Shown here: piece after piece, positions 9,657 through 19,103 of the stretch
How the letters are laid out: each line of letters starts with the position of its first letter
Numbering within the stretch: position 1 is the first letter of the stretch
Assembly (NCBI GenBank): GCA_028224375.1
Contig: JAOIVW010000001.1
Span: 124,001 to 188,000 of the forward strand
From: Hellea sp.
GTDB lineage: Bacteria; Pseudomonadota; Alphaproteobacteria; Caulobacterales; Maricaulaceae
Direction of reading: 5' to 3'
Length of the DNA stretch: 64,000 bases
The notes under the pieces: generated by a model
Told to the model about the DNA's origin: nothing
The model's database searches: none
Seen by the model: the letters and a program-made list of their open reading frames with translations, nothing else
Translations under genes and position numbers: made by a program

Positions 9657-10562
9657 AGGTTTCTTATCAGAGCGGCTGATAATCATGCCGATGACAATGA
9701 CGGCAAAGGCAATTACGATTTTCCACGTGAAGTCTTCTTTCAAAAACCAAACACCTGCGGCGACGGAGACAATCGCAGGAAAGTAATTGATACGCGCCAA
9801 AGTGCTTGGCCCTGTTTTTCGTACGACATAAAGATATAAAATATTCGCGTAAGCGGTTGAACCCACCCCAAGCACGACAAGCATTGTTATGGCGATGGCT
9901 GGCGGGAGCTCAGATGGCACGCCTGAAGCTACGGCCATGACGCCTGACACGATAGCGGCGCATAGCACCATCATTGCGGCGGCAAGGGAGGGCGTTGTAT
10001 CCGGGGCACGTTTGGCGAGAATAGTCGTAACTGCGTAAAGAAAAGCGGCGAAGACGGCGAGCATTTGGGCTCTCCAGTCAGAGATTAATTCAAGGCTCAT
10101 ATTGTTTGGTAGAAACAGAATAACAATCCCCATAAAGCCTATGAGAAACCCTATAAATTTACGCCAAGATAACGCTTCATTGGCGAAAAAATGGGCCAGA
10201 ATGATTGTGAAAATAGGCATGGCCGAGCCGATAATTGCGCAAATCCCGCTATCAACGGTAATCTGCGCTTTAGCAAATAGGAAGAAGGGCAGAACAATTC
10301 CTGTCATCCCCATCAGGCCATACCAGAGCCAACGTTTATCCTTTAGTGATGGAAAACGGTGACCGCGTAATTTGGTATAAGTTACCAGTAACACAGCCGC
10401 AATACCTGTGCGCGACGCGACGAGCCACATGGGCGAAACGTCACGAACCGCGACAGACACCATGGGATAGGCCAGCCCCCAGGTTATAATCAAAGTTGCA
10501 GCAATGGCGTAAAGTACGACAGGGCGAATAGGGCTTTCAGAGTCGGTATGATCGTTACGCAT
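9636..10562 (-). CDS. EamA/DMT-family transporter
   Basis: A 308-residue inner-membrane protein with ten predicted helices arranged as two EamA repeats. The second repeat contains the Gly/Ser-rich GVGSTAYANILYLYVV and the helix-ending PAIVSVAAGVWFLKED typical of drug/metabolite exporters. The substrate cannot be told from sequence. It starts 116 bp from the divergent lipoprotein gene and ends overlapping thiD convergently. A second, unrelated-looking EamA gene lies at 61615-62490. Confidence 0.85.
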   Translation of the reverse strand: MRNDHTDSESPIRPVVLYAIAATLIITWGLAYPMVSVAVRDVSPMWLVASRTGIAAVLLVTYTKLRGHRFPSLKDKRWLWYGLMGMTGIVLPFFLFAKAQITVDSGICAIIGSAMPIFTIILAHFFANEALSWRKFIGFLIGFMGIVILFLPNNMSLELISDWRAQMLAVFAAFLYAVTTILAKRAPDTTPSLAAAMMVLCAAIVSGVMAVASGVPSELPPAIAITMLVVLGVGSTAYANILYLYVVRKTGPSTLARINYFPAIVSVAAGVWFLKEDFTWKIVIAFAVIVIGMIISRSDKKPLAPQAL

Positions 10563-10678
10563 GGCCTCGCTTGGCAGGGGCTTTCCATAAGGTCAATATG
10601 ATATATGTCTCTCTGTTCCGTGATTTGCATCCCTCTTAGTTTCATTTCAAGGTGAAAACCTGATTTACGGAGACTAGA

Positions 10679-11224
10679 ATGCGCAAATTATTTTTCACGG
10701 CTTTAGGTGTCTGTGTGCTGGGATTAACGGCTTGCGGCGCAGACGGCGCCGCCAGTTCTGCCGGGGAAATGACGCCGGAAAAACTTACAACGCTTATTCA
10801 AAAATTTGACGAAGATGCCACGGCTACCGGCAATAGTGTTACCTTTTCGCTCAATGAACGTGAACTCTATCTGGTCTATGACAAAGAGGCCGACAGAATG
10901 CGCATTATTACGCCTATAGCGCAAAGCGGCATTGCTTCGGAAGAGATCCTAGTCAGGATGTTACAAGCCAATTATGATGCTGTTCTGGACGCGCGATATG
11001 CACTGGCCAATGATATTATTTGGGCCGTTTTTATTCATCCGCTTGGCTCGCTGACACAAGACGATGTCCTGTCAGGGATTGCGCAAACAGTCACCGCCGC
11101 AGAAACATTTGGTTCCACCTACACATCAGGCGCCATGGTCTTTGGCGGCGGCGATAGTAATTCTATCCATGAAGATTTGTTGAAAGAGCTGGAGAAGGCA
11201 ACGTCATCAGGTAAAGAAATTTAA
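10679..11224 (+). CDS. Putative lipoprotein, unknown function
   Basis: A 181-residue protein with a lipoprotein signal: MRKLFFTALGVCVLGLTACG ends in lipobox LTAC with Cys19. The mature part is Ala/Thr/Glu-rich, with alternating helix and strand, no Cys and no recognised motif; it resembles a YbjN- or type III chaperone-like alpha/beta fold only vaguely. Start ATG 10679 is supported by CGGAGA (10668-10673). No neighbour gives a functional clue. Confidence 0.75.
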   Translation: MRKLFFTALGVCVLGLTACGADGAASSAGEMTPEKLTTLIQKFDEDATATGNSVTFSLNERELYLVYDKEADRMRIITPIAQSGIASEEILVRMLQANYDAVLDARYALANDIIWAVFIHPLGSLTQDDVLSGIAQTVTAAETFGSTYTSGAMVFGGGDSNSIHEDLLKELEKATSSGKEI

Positions 11225-11250
11225 GCTTTGGACATGCCTTATGGGCCGTT

Positions 11251-11270
11251 CCGTTAAGCAGGTAACGGTT
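11251..11270 (+). terminator. Weak hairpin between convergent genes
   Basis: CCGTTA (11251-11256) pairs with TAACGG (11263-11268) around a 6-base loop, 26 bp after the lipoprotein stop and overlapping the stop codon of the convergent gene. Only two or three T follow, so termination is plausible but weak. Confidence 0.35.
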
Positions 11271-11859
11271 TGAGTAATTTGTAGACTTTGATCTCGGCGA
11301 ATGCGAGCAGTCCAAAGTAAACCATACCCATTGCCATCGAGACTTGCGGCATCTCCGTAAATATTCCGCCAATTGTATCTTCGTTTAAGTAGTTGGTTGT
11401 TGTTAGAAATTCACGCGTGAGGCCTAATTCCGGAATATGATCTGAGCCTATAGAGAAGGCTATTATCAAAAAGAAATAGAGAACAACCGCAAGAAATGAC
11501 ATTGACATATTCGCGCCTATCTCCTCTTCAGTTGCGTTGGAAAATGCAAATCGCATGCGTATAAAAACTGCGCCTAAATAGAGGAATAAAATTTCATTAC
11601 CGGGCGTCATACTATTAAAAACTAAGGCGAAAGCGCCGTAGAATGGCACGAAGATAAACAATGAAATTTTTCTCGGAAAGGCCGCCATGAATATGCCGGA
11701 ATGAACCATTATAAATTCAAAACCCATCATCACAGCAAGCGTTAATATACGGCCTGTATCGTCAGGGGTAGGAGCCGACCAAAGTCGCCACATTTCATAA
11801 ATTAGCGCGCCATAAACTAAAATGCCAACCCAACCGAGAATGCGGTAGATTAGTTGCAC
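11254..11859 (-). CDS. Multi-pass membrane protein, unknown
   Basis: A 201-residue protein with about six hydrophobic helices (residues 5-25, 38-60, 65-82, 90-105, 120-140 and 172-190) separated by short loops. I do not recognise a family. Aromatic and Met-rich helices (FEFIMVHSGIFMAAF) and one acidic loop (SNATEEEIG) are the only visible features. Transcribed away from purA's stop with 10 bp between them, so probably the distal gene of a purA transcript. Confidence 0.7.
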   Translation of the reverse strand: MQLIYRILGWVGILVYGALIYEMWRLWSAPTPDDTGRILTLAVMMGFEFIMVHSGIFMAAFPRKISLFIFVPFYGAFALVFNSMTPGNEILFLYLGAVFIRMRFAFSNATEEEIGANMSMSFLAVVLYFFLIIAFSIGSDHIPELGLTREFLTTTNYLNEDTIGGIFTEMPQVSMAMGMVYFGLLAFAEIKVYKLLKPLPA

Positions 11860-11869
11860 AGACGTTAGC

Positions 11870-13162
11870 CTAAGCCTTAAAGGGATCGCGCATTAGGATA
11901 ACGTCTTCGCGTTCTGGTGAGGTCGAAACCATGCTGACAGGACAACCGATAAGCTCTTCCACCCGCCGGACATATTTGACCGCTTCAGCTGGCAGGTCGG
12001 CCCAAGAGCGGGCCCCGCGAGTAGAACCTTGCCATCCTGGCATGCTTTCATAAATAGGTGTCACCGCCGCTTGATTAGCCGCGCCTGCTGGGAGGCGCTT
12101 AACAATTTTACCATCCAACTTATAGCCGACACAGATTTTAAGCTCTGTCATGCCATCAAGCACATCGAGTTTGGTGAGGGAGATACCTGTAATGCCGCCC
12201 GTAATAATGGCTTGTTTGACCATGACAGCATCAAACCAGCCGCAACGTCGTTTCCGGCCTGTGACCGTTCCAAATTCGTGCCCGCGTTCCCCAAGGCGTT
12301 GACCTATAGCGTCCGTAAGTTCAGTTGGAAAAGGACCTTCGCCAACGCGGGTTGTGTAAGCTTTCGTAATGCCGAGCACATAATTCAACGCACCGGGGCC
12401 CATGCCAGACCCTGCGGCCGCTTGGCCTGCGATAGTGTTTGAGCTCGTCACGAAAGGGTAAGTGCCGTGATCAATGTCGAGCATAGCGCCTTGCGCGCCT
12501 TCAAATAAGATTTTCTTATCTGCGCGAGAGGCTTCATCAAGTGAATGCCAGACGGGTGCCATAAAGGGAAGTATCTTAGGCGCGACCTCCAGCAGTTTTG
12601 CATAAAGGTCTTCAGGCGTTGTTTCAGGATGACCAAGACCACGGCGCAGCGCGTTATGATGATGCAGTAGATTTTCCAAGCGGGCCAGAAGATGCTCTTC
12701 ATCGGCGAGATCGCAAACGCGGATAGCGCGCCGCGCGACTTTGTCTTCATAGGCAGGACCAATGCCGCGTTTTGTCGTCCCGATTTTTATGCCGTCTTCG
12801 CGGTTTTCGCGAATGCCGTCGAGCTCTGAATGGATTGGCAAAATCAGGGCCGTTGATTCAGAAATTAAGAGGTTCTCAGGATTGACCTTTACGCCTTGTT
12901 CTTTGAGGCGTTCAACTTCGGAGAGGAAGGCCCAAGGGTCGAGTACCACACCATTGCCGATTACAGAGAGCTTACCGCCGCGAACGACGCCAGAAGGAAG
13001 GAGGGAGAGCTTATAGGTAACGCCGTCCACGACGAGCGTATGGCCTGCATTGTGACCCCCTTGGAAACGCACCACAACATCGGCGCGGCTGCTCAGCCAG
13101 TCGACGATTTTACCTTTACCTTCATCGCCCCACTGCGAGCCTACAACAACGACATTAGCCAT
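11870..13162 (-). CDS. purA: Adenylosuccinate synthetase PurA
   Basis: A 430-residue enzyme that couples GTP hydrolysis to joining IMP and aspartate, the first committed step to AMP. The P-loop-like [16 protein letters not shown] near the N-terminus, the catalytic HNAGHT, the IMP-binding [14 protein letters not shown] and the [14 protein letters not shown] segment are all intact. Length matches the family. A hairpin lies 34 bp upstream, probably ending the serA transcript, so purA should have its own promoter or depend on read-through. Confidence 0.97.
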   Translation of the reverse strand: MANVVVVGSQWGDEGKGKIVDWLSSRADVVVRFQGGHNAGHTLVVDGVTYKLSLLPSGVVRGGKLSVIGNGVVLDPWAFLSEVERLKEQGVKVNPENLLISESTALILPIHSELDGIRENREDGIKIGTTKRGIGPAYEDKVARRAIRVCDLADEEHLLARLENLLHHHNALRRGLGHPETTPEDLYAKLLEVAPKILPFMAPVWHSLDEASRADKKILFEGAQGAMLDIDHGTYPFVTSSNTIAGQAAAGSGMGPGALNYVLGITKAYTTRVGEGPFPTELTDAIGQRLGERGHEFGTVTGRKRRCGWFDAVMVKQAIITGGITGISLTKLDVLDGMTELKICVGYKLDGKIVKRLPAGAANQAAVTPIYESMPGWQGSTRGARSWADLPAEAVKYVRRVEELIGCPVSMVSTSPEREDVILMRDPFKA

Positions 13163-13195
13163 AATATTTCCTTTGGGCGTATCACCCCATAATAA

Positions 13196-13221
13196 AGGCG
13201 TGAGGGGGTGACCTCACGCCT
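13196..13221 (-). terminator. Probable serC-serA terminator
   Basis: AGGCGTGAGG (13196-13205) and CCTCACGCCT (13212-13221) form a perfect 10-bp stem with a 6-base loop. Read on the minus strand it is followed by TTATTATG, a modest U-tract. A smaller AGACT/AGTCT hairpin lies just upstream at 13234-13248. It separates serA from purA. Confidence 0.6.
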
Positions 13222-13306
13222 AAAGAATCTCTTAGACTTTTTGAGTCTTTAGCGGGATTCAAAATAGAATGCGAATCGTAATCCGCACTTATCTACAGGC
13301 ACTTAC

Positions 13307-14881
13307 CTACAAACTAAGCGCGTCTACGATTTTGACTTGATCAATAGATTTGATTTTCTCAATGACGTCCTCCGGAACAGCTCCGTCTACAGAGACTAAG
13401 CATACAGCTTCACTGACGTCTCTCATACGGCCTAGATAGAAGGTCGCGATATTGACTTTAGCATCTCCTAAGATACCGCCAATTTCACCGATAAAGCCGG
13501 GCTTGTCCTCATTGCGCACGTAGATCATATGCGGGTCAAAGGCCGCGTCCATCGGCACGCCAAAGAGGCGGACAATGCGCGGCTCGCCGCGATAAATAGT
13601 GCCCACTATCGCAAATTTACGTTCTGATGTTTCGACAGTAAGACGTATAAGGCTTTCAGCGCGCTCGGCTTCATCAACATAGCTTTCCGTGACTTCAATG
13701 CCGCGCTCCTTAGCCAAAACAGGGGCAGAGACCATGTTCACTTCGGGCATAGCAACTTTCAAAAGGCCAGACAAAGCTGCCGCTGACATTGGGTTTGTGT
13801 TTAGTTTGGTGACCGCGCCCTTATAGGTAATTTCGATACCTTTGACAGGAGAACGTAAGAGCTGTCCCATCATAGTCCCAAGCTTATCAGCTAAATCGAC
13901 GAAAGGCCGTAAGCGCGGGGCTTCTTCAGCTGAGATAGACGGCGTGTTGAGCGCATTAGAGACGGCACCTGTCAGGAGGTAATCAGCCATTTGCTCAGCC
14001 ACTTGAACAGCTACATTTTCTTGGGCTTCAAGCGTCGACGCGCCCAAATGCGGTGTCGCGATAAAGTTTGGCGTGCCAAAGAGTGGGTGTTGTTTAGCCG
14101 GTTCAACAGCAAAGACATCCAGCGCGGCAGCGCGGACATGTCCGGCTTCAAGCGCGTCTTTAAGAGCCTCTTCGTCGACAAGACCGCCGCGGGCGCAATT
14201 GACAATGATGACGCCTTTTTTCGTCATACCTAGGCGTTCGCGGCTGACGATGTTCTTGGTACTTTCCACCAGTGGCGTATGAAGCGTAATGGCATCCGCG
14301 CGTTGGAAAAGGCTATCGAGTTCAACTTTTTCTACACCGAGCTTTATTGCGCGTTCTTCAGTCAAATAAGGATCAAAGGCGATGACTTTCATCTTAAGTC
14401 CGAGCGCGCGTTCCGCTACGAGCGTACCGATATTACCGCAACCGATAAGCCCAAGTGTTTTGTTAAAGAGCTCAACACCTTTAAAGTCAGACTTTGGCCA
14501 TTCGCCGTTCTGCGTTCGGGTAGAGGCAGACGGAATTTGACGCGCGGCAGAGAAGAGCATGGCAATGGCATGTTCCGCCGTCGTGATGGCATTCCCGAAA
14601 GGCGTGTTCATCACGACAACCCCGCGATCGGTGGAAGCTTTGATATCGATATTATCAACACCGATACCCGCGCGGCCAATGACTTTTAAGTTCTTGGCAG
14701 CCGCAATGATTTCCGCATCGGGGCGCGTGGAAGAGCGCACAGCGAGACCATCGTAATCACCGATAATTTTAATAAGCTCGTCTTTCTCAAGACCTGTAAT
14801 GACATCAACATCGACGCCGCGATTTTTAAACACTTCCGTAGCGGATGGGGACATTTTGTCAGCAATAAGAACTCTAGGCAT
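13307..14881 (-). CDS. serA: D-3-phosphoglycerate dehydrogenase SerA
   Basis: A 524-residue long-form enzyme making 3-phosphohydroxypyruvate, first step of serine synthesis. It shows the NAD-binding LIGCGNIGTLVAERA motif, the substrate-loop VRSSTRPDAEI, the conserved AARGGLVDEEAL-type segment (NCARGGLVDEEAL) and the catalytic His in TPHLGASTLEAQ. An intervening ASB domain leads to a C-terminal ACT domain (MIYVRNEDKPGFIGEIGGIL) that senses serine in many homologues. It overlaps serC by 8 bp, so the two are co-transcribed and probably translationally coupled. Confidence 0.97.
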   Translation of the reverse strand: MPRVLIADKMSPSATEVFKNRGVDVDVITGLEKDELIKIIGDYDGLAVRSSTRPDAEIIAAAKNLKVIGRAGIGVDNIDIKASTDRGVVVMNTPFGNAITTAEHAIAMLFSAARQIPSASTRTQNGEWPKSDFKGVELFNKTLGLIGCGNIGTLVAERALGLKMKVIAFDPYLTEERAIKLGVEKVELDSLFQRADAITLHTPLVESTKNIVSRERLGMTKKGVIIVNCARGGLVDEEALKDALEAGHVRAAALDVFAVEPAKQHPLFGTPNFIATPHLGASTLEAQENVAVQVAEQMADYLLTGAVSNALNTPSISAEEAPRLRPFVDLADKLGTMMGQLLRSPVKGIEITYKGAVTKLNTNPMSAAALSGLLKVAMPEVNMVSAPVLAKERGIEVTESYVDEAERAESLIRLTVETSERKFAIVGTIYRGEPRIVRLFGVPMDAAFDPHMIYVRNEDKPGFIGEIGGILGDAKVNIATFYLGRMRDVSEAVCLVSVDGAVPEDVIEKIKSIDQVKIVDALSL

Positions 14882-16043
14882 TGGTCAACTCCGCAAGTTT
14901 GGTTTCAAAGGCCCAGTCGAGCCATGGGGTGAGGGCTTCAAGGTCTGACTTCTCAATCAGGCCTGACGCCCAGACACGAAAACCAGCAGGCGCTGTTTTA
15001 TAAGAGCCGAAATCCAAGGCGACATTCTCTTCGCCAAGGAGTTTTACAATGGATTTGGCAAAGGCGGCCTGTTCGTCTTTTGGCAGAGATGTGATGCGTT
15101 CATCGACAATTTTCATACAAACGCCCGTATTGGAACGCTCTTCTATTTTGTCGGCAAGGTTGGCAATCCAATCCGTGCGCTCAATCCAGTCATAAAGAAC
15201 CTGTGCATTCGTATCGGCGCGGTTATGCATGAATTGCAATCCGCCATTGGCTTTGACCCATTTCAGGGCGTCCAAGTGATCTTCAGCGCAGAGCAGGGAC
15301 GGCGTGTTGATGGTAGAGCCTTCAAAGAGCGCTTCGTTCAACTTGCCTTTGCTCGTCATGCGGAAAATTTTCGGCAACGGCCAAGGCGGTGTGTAAGTTT
15401 CGAGGCGCTCGACAGCGCGGGGGCTTAGGATAAGCATACCGTGACCGGCTTCGCCGCCCATATTCTTTTGCCAGCTATAGGTTAGAACATCGACTTTATT
15501 CCATTCGATCTGTTGTGCGTATACAGCGGATGTCGCGTCACAGATTGTTAAACCTTCGCGGTCGTCGGGAATAAAGTCAGCATTTGGGACGCGCACGCCT
15601 GCAGTCGTCCCGTTCCATGTGAAAACAATGTCACGGTCACCCGTGTAATCTTTTAAAGGCGGAAGCTGCCCGTAAGGTGCTTTCAAGATACGCAAATCAT
15701 CAAGCGGCAAGAGCTCTGCATCCGTAATCCACGCATTGCCGAAATTTTCCCAAGCCGCAACATCAACTCCGCGCGGCCCTAAAAGTGACCACATAGCCAT
15801 TTCAACCGCGCCTGTATCAGAGGCCGGGACAATGGCGATGCGGTAATCCGCAGGAACCTCAAGAACCTCACGTGTTAGGTCAATGACTTTTTTGAGTTTA
15901 GCTTTGCCCAATGCGGAACGGTGCGAGCGGCCAAGCGCAGCGTCGCTAAGAGCCTCAAGAGTCCAACCGGGACGTTTTTTTGTGGGGCCCGCACTGAAGC
16001 GGGGATCAACGGGCTTAACCGTTGGTTTGTTGGCGATCGCCAT
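14874..16043 (-). CDS. serC: Phosphoserine aminotransferase SerC
   Basis: A PLP-dependent enzyme of about 389 residues that converts 3-phosphohydroxypyruvate to phosphoserine. The PLP lysine lies in SWQKNMGGEAGHG. RFSAGPTKKRPGW at the N-terminus is typical of the alphaproteobacterial form. Two in-frame ATGs exist: 16049 has GGAG only 2 nt upstream, while 16043 has the same GGAG 8 nt upstream, so 16043 is preferred. A promoter and a hairpin leader precede it. Together with serA this covers two of the three steps from 3-phosphoglycerate to serine; serB is not in the window. Confidence 0.95.
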   Translation of the reverse strand: MAIANKPTVKPVDPRFSAGPTKKRPGWTLEALSDAALGRSHRSALGKAKLKKVIDLTREVLEVPADYRIAIVPASDTGAVEMAMWSLLGPRGVDVAAWENFGNAWITDAELLPLDDLRILKAPYGQLPPLKDYTGDRDIVFTWNGTTAGVRVPNADFIPDDREGLTICDATSAVYAQQIEWNKVDVLTYSWQKNMGGEAGHGMLILSPRAVERLETYTPPWPLPKIFRMTSKGKLNEALFEGSTINTPSLLCAEDHLDALKWVKANGGLQFMHNRADTNAQVLYDWIERTDWIANLADKIEERSNTGVCMKIVDERITSLPKDEQAAFAKSIVKLLGEENVALDFGSYKTAPAGFRVWASGLIEKSDLEALTPWLDWAFETKLAELTNA

Positions 16044-16049
16044 ATTCAT

Positions 16050-16113
16050 GTCTCCATTGCATCGCGTTTTTGTACGAAGCTATAAAGTGCGTCTCAGTGG
16101 GGAGACGTGGCCC
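16050..16113 (-). ncRNA. Candidate serC leader RNA motif
   Basis: Between the predicted start of transcription and serC the leader contains a perfect stem, CGTCTC with GAGACG (16090-16095 and 16102-16107), around a 6-base loop, preceded by a GC-rich GCCC/GGGC segment (16110-16119). A structured leader directly upstream of serC-serA is known in alphaproteobacteria (the serC motif of Rfam). Position and host fit; I could not align it to the covariance model. Confidence 0.5.
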
Positions 16114-16119
16114 GAGGGC

Positions 16120-16149
16120 GCTATAGCGATGGAGTGGTTGAGTCGTCAA
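16120..16149 (-). promoter_or_regulatory. Putative serC promoter
   Basis: On the minus strand TTGACG (16144-16149) is followed by 18 bp and TATAGC (16120-16125), close to the sigma-70 consensus. It places the start of transcription near 16113, at the edge of the leader hairpins. The -10 lies inside the 10-bp palindrome CGCTATAGCG (16119-16128). Confidence 0.55.
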
Positions 16150-16163
16150 TAGAGAGTTCTCTA
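16150..16163. promoter_or_regulatory. Dyad TAGAGA-GT-TCTCTA in the serC/yghU divergent region
   Basis: A perfect 6-bp inverted repeat (16150-16155 and 16158-16163) with a 2-base centre abuts the serC -35 box and lies about 75 bp before the yghU start. It is placed like an operator for a dimeric regulator of one or both genes. No protein is known for it. Confidence 0.35.
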
Positions 16164-16239
16164 CATTCTGTTCACAAAACTCTGACTAGTCGGAACGAAA
16201 TTTACTGCTATGTATTATGTAACAAAAGCGAGATTTATT

Positions 16240-17097
16240 ATGGCACAAGAATTATCAGAATATGTTCCCCCAAAGGTGTGGGAATGGGATGAAGGAGATG
16301 ATGGTAACAAATTTGCCAGCATTAATCGCCCTACTGCTGGAGCACGCGAAGAGAAAGAGCTGCCGGTAGGAAAGCACCCCTTACAGCTTTACTCACTGGG
16401 CACGCCTAACGGTGTGAAGATTACGGTCATGCTGGAAGAATTACTGGCCGCAGGTCACTCGGGCGCGGAATATGATGCTTGGCTAATAAATATCATGGAC
16501 GCCGACCAATTTGGCTCAGGCTTTGTCGCGGCGAACCCCAATTCTAAAATTCCGGCGCTTATGGACCACTCCGTCAAAGGAGAGCCACAGCGCGTGTTTG
16601 AAAGCGGATCCATTCTCTTTTATCTGGCCGAGAAATTTGATGCCTTTTTACCGAAAAGTGGTTCAGCGCGTGCTGAAACGATGTCATGGCTTATGTGGCA
16701 AATGGGCAGCGCGCCATATCTGGGCGGAGGTTTTGGGCATTTTTATGCTTATGCCCCCTTCAAGATCGAATATGCGATTAACCGCTTTGCGATGGAAGTA
16801 AAACGCCAAATGGACGTGCTGGATAAGCAGCTCGCCGAGAATGAATTTATCGCAGGTAAGGACCTGACTATCGCTGATTTTGCAATCTATCCTTGGTATG
16901 GAGGCTTGGCGCGGGGTCTGCTTTATGAGTCAAAAGAGTTTTTGGATGTTGAAAGTTATAAGCATGTTGGCCGCTGGACGAAGCAGCTTTCTGAGCGTCC
17001 GGCTTTTCAGCGCGGGCAACTCGTCAACCGCCCATGGGATGAAGAAAAAGGCTTAAAAGAGCGTCACAGCGCTGCGGATTTTGAGGGTAAGGTCTAG
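16240..17097 (+). CDS. yghU: YghU-type glutathione transferase / disulfide-bond oxidoreductase
   Basis: About 285 residues, closely resembling E. coli YghU through the whole length: VWEWDEGDDGNKFASINRP-type N-terminus, LPVGKHPLQLYSLGTPNG, the active-site region NPNSKIPALMDHS, FESGSILFYLAEKF and GGGFGHFYAYAP. This Nu-class GST binds two glutathiones and reduces organic hydroperoxides or disulfides. Start ATG 16240 matches homologues; an in-frame ATG at 16210 would add ten unlikely residues. It is divergent from serC and convergent with the TauD-like gene, with 3 bp between stops. Confidence 0.93.
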   Translation: MAQELSEYVPPKVWEWDEGDDGNKFASINRPTAGAREEKELPVGKHPLQLYSLGTPNGVKITVMLEELLAAGHSGAEYDAWLINIMDADQFGSGFVAANPNSKIPALMDHSVKGEPQRVFESGSILFYLAEKFDAFLPKSGSARAETMSWLMWQMGSAPYLGGGFGHFYAYAPFKIEYAINRFAMEVKRQMDVLDKQLAENEFIAGKDLTIADFAIYPWYGGLARGLLYESKEFLDVESYKHVGRWTKQLSERPAFQRGQLVNRPWDEEKGLKERHSAADFEGKV

Positions 17098-17100
17098 CCT

Positions 17101-18030
17101 TTAAGCAATAAGACTGGCGATGACACGACGTTGCCCTGTATAGGGGCGGCGCCCATGCATGACGCGGTAATTATCTATTAAAGCGACATCACCTTGCTGC
17201 CAGTTTAAATCATAAGACAGCTCATCAGCGAGGCTGATAGCCGTCCCTAAGGCGCGAACATCTATGGGAGAACTATCTCCAAAGGTAACAGATTTGGACG
17301 GATCATTGCGGGCATCTTTCCAACCACGAAAGGCCGCGATGAGTTGATTGAAAAAGCTGGTCTCACCGTGCCCGATATCGCGTATCGCATCGAGGCGAGG
17401 CGTTGTGACTTTGAGCGCGCCGTTATTCAGCCACTCCCATTCATAATTCATCTCCGAGAGCCGTGATTGTGCTGCCTCTCGCGTCTCCGCGCTTAACGTG
17501 CTTTTCCAGCTCCGTCCCTGTCCGGAATTGTTATCATCTTCATCCGGCATAATATTAGTATATTTGACGCCTTTTTTGGCGAAGTCTGCGACTAATTCGG
17601 GTTCAGCCTCTGTGAGTTTTTTAAGTAAAATATCTGATCGGCATAAGGGAGTCGCGCCCCCTGTTTTTGGGGCTATCATGCAAGCAAAGAAGAGCTTTGA
17701 AGGATAAATCGGCGTTTGCGCCATTTCATGATGTAAGAATATCTCAATCTCCGGCGGGGCTTCATTGGCCGTAAAAACACGTGGTGTTAAATTGACACGC
17801 ACAGCATTTGAGAGAGATTTTTCATAGGAAAAACGGTCTTCGCCGTAAGCGTCTATAGCTGTGTCGAGCTGCTCGGGAGAACCGACAGCAAAGCCTCGAA
17901 ATAGAACGGTACCCGTAGAGGCCAGCTGTTTATCAATACTGGTTTTGTTTTGGGAGATATAGTCAGGCAGTTTTAGTCCTTGTGCGAATATAATGGTTGG
18001 GAAGGGTGTATTATTCCATATTTGAGTCAC
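17101..18030 (-). CDS. TauD/TfdA-family Fe(II)/2-oxoglutarate dioxygenase
   Basis: A 309-residue jelly-roll oxygenase. Visible features are the family FRGF segment, the first metal ligands in FLHHEMAQ (His-x-Glu rather than His-x-Asp) and the distal His in YRVMHGRRPYTGQRRV, whose Arg would bind 2-oxoglutarate. The sequence is nearer the SyrP/clavaminate-synthase-like branch than to taurine dioxygenase, so an amino-acid or natural-product substrate is possible. It overlaps the preceding oxidoreductase gene by 4 bp (ATGA), so it is the last gene of a three-gene redox operon. Confidence 0.85.
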   Translation of the reverse strand: MTQIWNNTPFPTIIFAQGLKLPDYISQNKTSIDKQLASTGTVLFRGFAVGSPEQLDTAIDAYGEDRFSYEKSLSNAVRVNLTPRVFTANEAPPEIEIFLHHEMAQTPIYPSKLFFACMIAPKTGGATPLCRSDILLKKLTEAEPELVADFAKKGVKYTNIMPDEDDNNSGQGRSWKSTLSAETREAAQSRLSEMNYEWEWLNNGALKVTTPRLDAIRDIGHGETSFFNQLIAAFRGWKDARNDPSKSVTFGDSSPIDVRALGTAISLADELSYDLNWQQGDVALIDNYRVMHGRRPYTGQRRVIASLIA

Positions 18031-19103
18031 GAGGTTGGTCCAAAATTAAGCGTTACAGCCTGTCCGGTCTCAATAGAGAGGTGCGCCGCAGCGCCCATTT
18101 CAACGGATCGAAGGCCATCTAGGGCGGATACAGTGGGTGGAGCGCCCCTTACTAAAGCTTGATGAAAATCAGTGAGCTGAAAATATGTCGCCCCGTGATG
18201 GTCACCTGCCGCAAAAGCCTCTTTGGGCGTTTCAATATGCTGTGTCCAACCGCCGTTTAAACTGCGGGGCGTCCAGCTTACATCTGCTGCCGGTATTTTA
18301 ACCTCCAAACGTCCTTTGTCTCCGAGGGCGTAAATGTCCTCTTGTTGTTCCTTATCATTCGCAAACATGCACAAATCCAGTACGCCGCGTGCCCCGCTTT
18401 GAAAGTCAACAATGACGTAAGCATTGTCTAAGATATCCGGCGTACGGCCTTCATAGCGTTCGTCCAGATGGTTCACATCCTGCGCGCCTGAGGCAAAAAT
18501 GCGGACAGGCTCTTCTTGCATAATCACCCGCATTAGATCGAAAAAGTGACAACATTTTTCGACTAAGGTTCCGCCTGTATTTTCGGAGAACCGGTTCCAG
18601 TCTCCCACTTTTTCCAGAAACGGAAAACGATGTTCGCGTATAGAGAGCATGCGTGTCTGCCCCGCCATGCCTGAATGAACACGGCGAATAAATTCCGCAA
18701 CTGGCGGCATATAGCGATATTCAAGTCCGGTCCAGATAAGCGCCGGATAGGTTTTGGCTAATTCCACAAGGTCCTGCGCATCTTTAACCATCGTGCAGAG
18801 CGGTTTTTCTATCAACAAGGCCGCGCCAAATAGCGCTATATCCTTGACGATTTTATGATGCGTGAAGTTGGGGGAAGAGATAATGACGGCGTCCAACTGT
18901 TCCGTCGCCATCATGTCCATATAGTCTTCATAGACCTTTACAATCTCTCCAGCCAATGCCCTTGATGTTAATCGGGATTGGGCGTCTGGGTCGGCCAGCG
19001 CGACAAGCTCAGGTCCTTCAACAATATTGATATTTTGAATATGTTCGCGGCCCATCATACCGGCCCCGATAAGGCCGTAACGGTGTGGTTGTTTTTGTGT
19101 CAT
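18027..19103 (-). CDS. Gfo/Idh/MocA-family oxidoreductase
   Basis: A 358-residue NAD(P)-dependent enzyme. An N-terminal Rossmann fold (YGLIGAGMMGREHI) is followed by the family lysine in EKPL and a C-terminal beta-sheet domain. Members oxidise hydroxyl groups of sugars, inositols or related polyols; the substrate here is unknown. It sits between the aldo/keto reductase (0 bp gap) and the dioxygenase (4-bp overlap), which argues that the three act on one compound. Confidence 0.88.
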   Translation of the reverse strand: MTQKQPHRYGLIGAGMMGREHIQNINIVEGPELVALADPDAQSRLTSRALAGEIVKVYEDYMDMMATEQLDAVIISSPNFTHHKIVKDIALFGAALLIEKPLCTMVKDAQDLVELAKTYPALIWTGLEYRYMPPVAEFIRRVHSGMAGQTRMLSIREHRFPFLEKVGDWNRFSENTGGTLVEKCCHFFDLMRVIMQEEPVRIFASGAQDVNHLDERYEGRTPDILDNAYVIVDFQSGARGVLDLCMFANDKEQQEDIYALGDKGRLEVKIPAADVSWTPRSLNGGWTQHIETPKEAFAAGDHHGATYFQLTDFHQALVRGAPPTVSALDGLRSVEMGAAAHLSIETGQAVTLNFGPTS

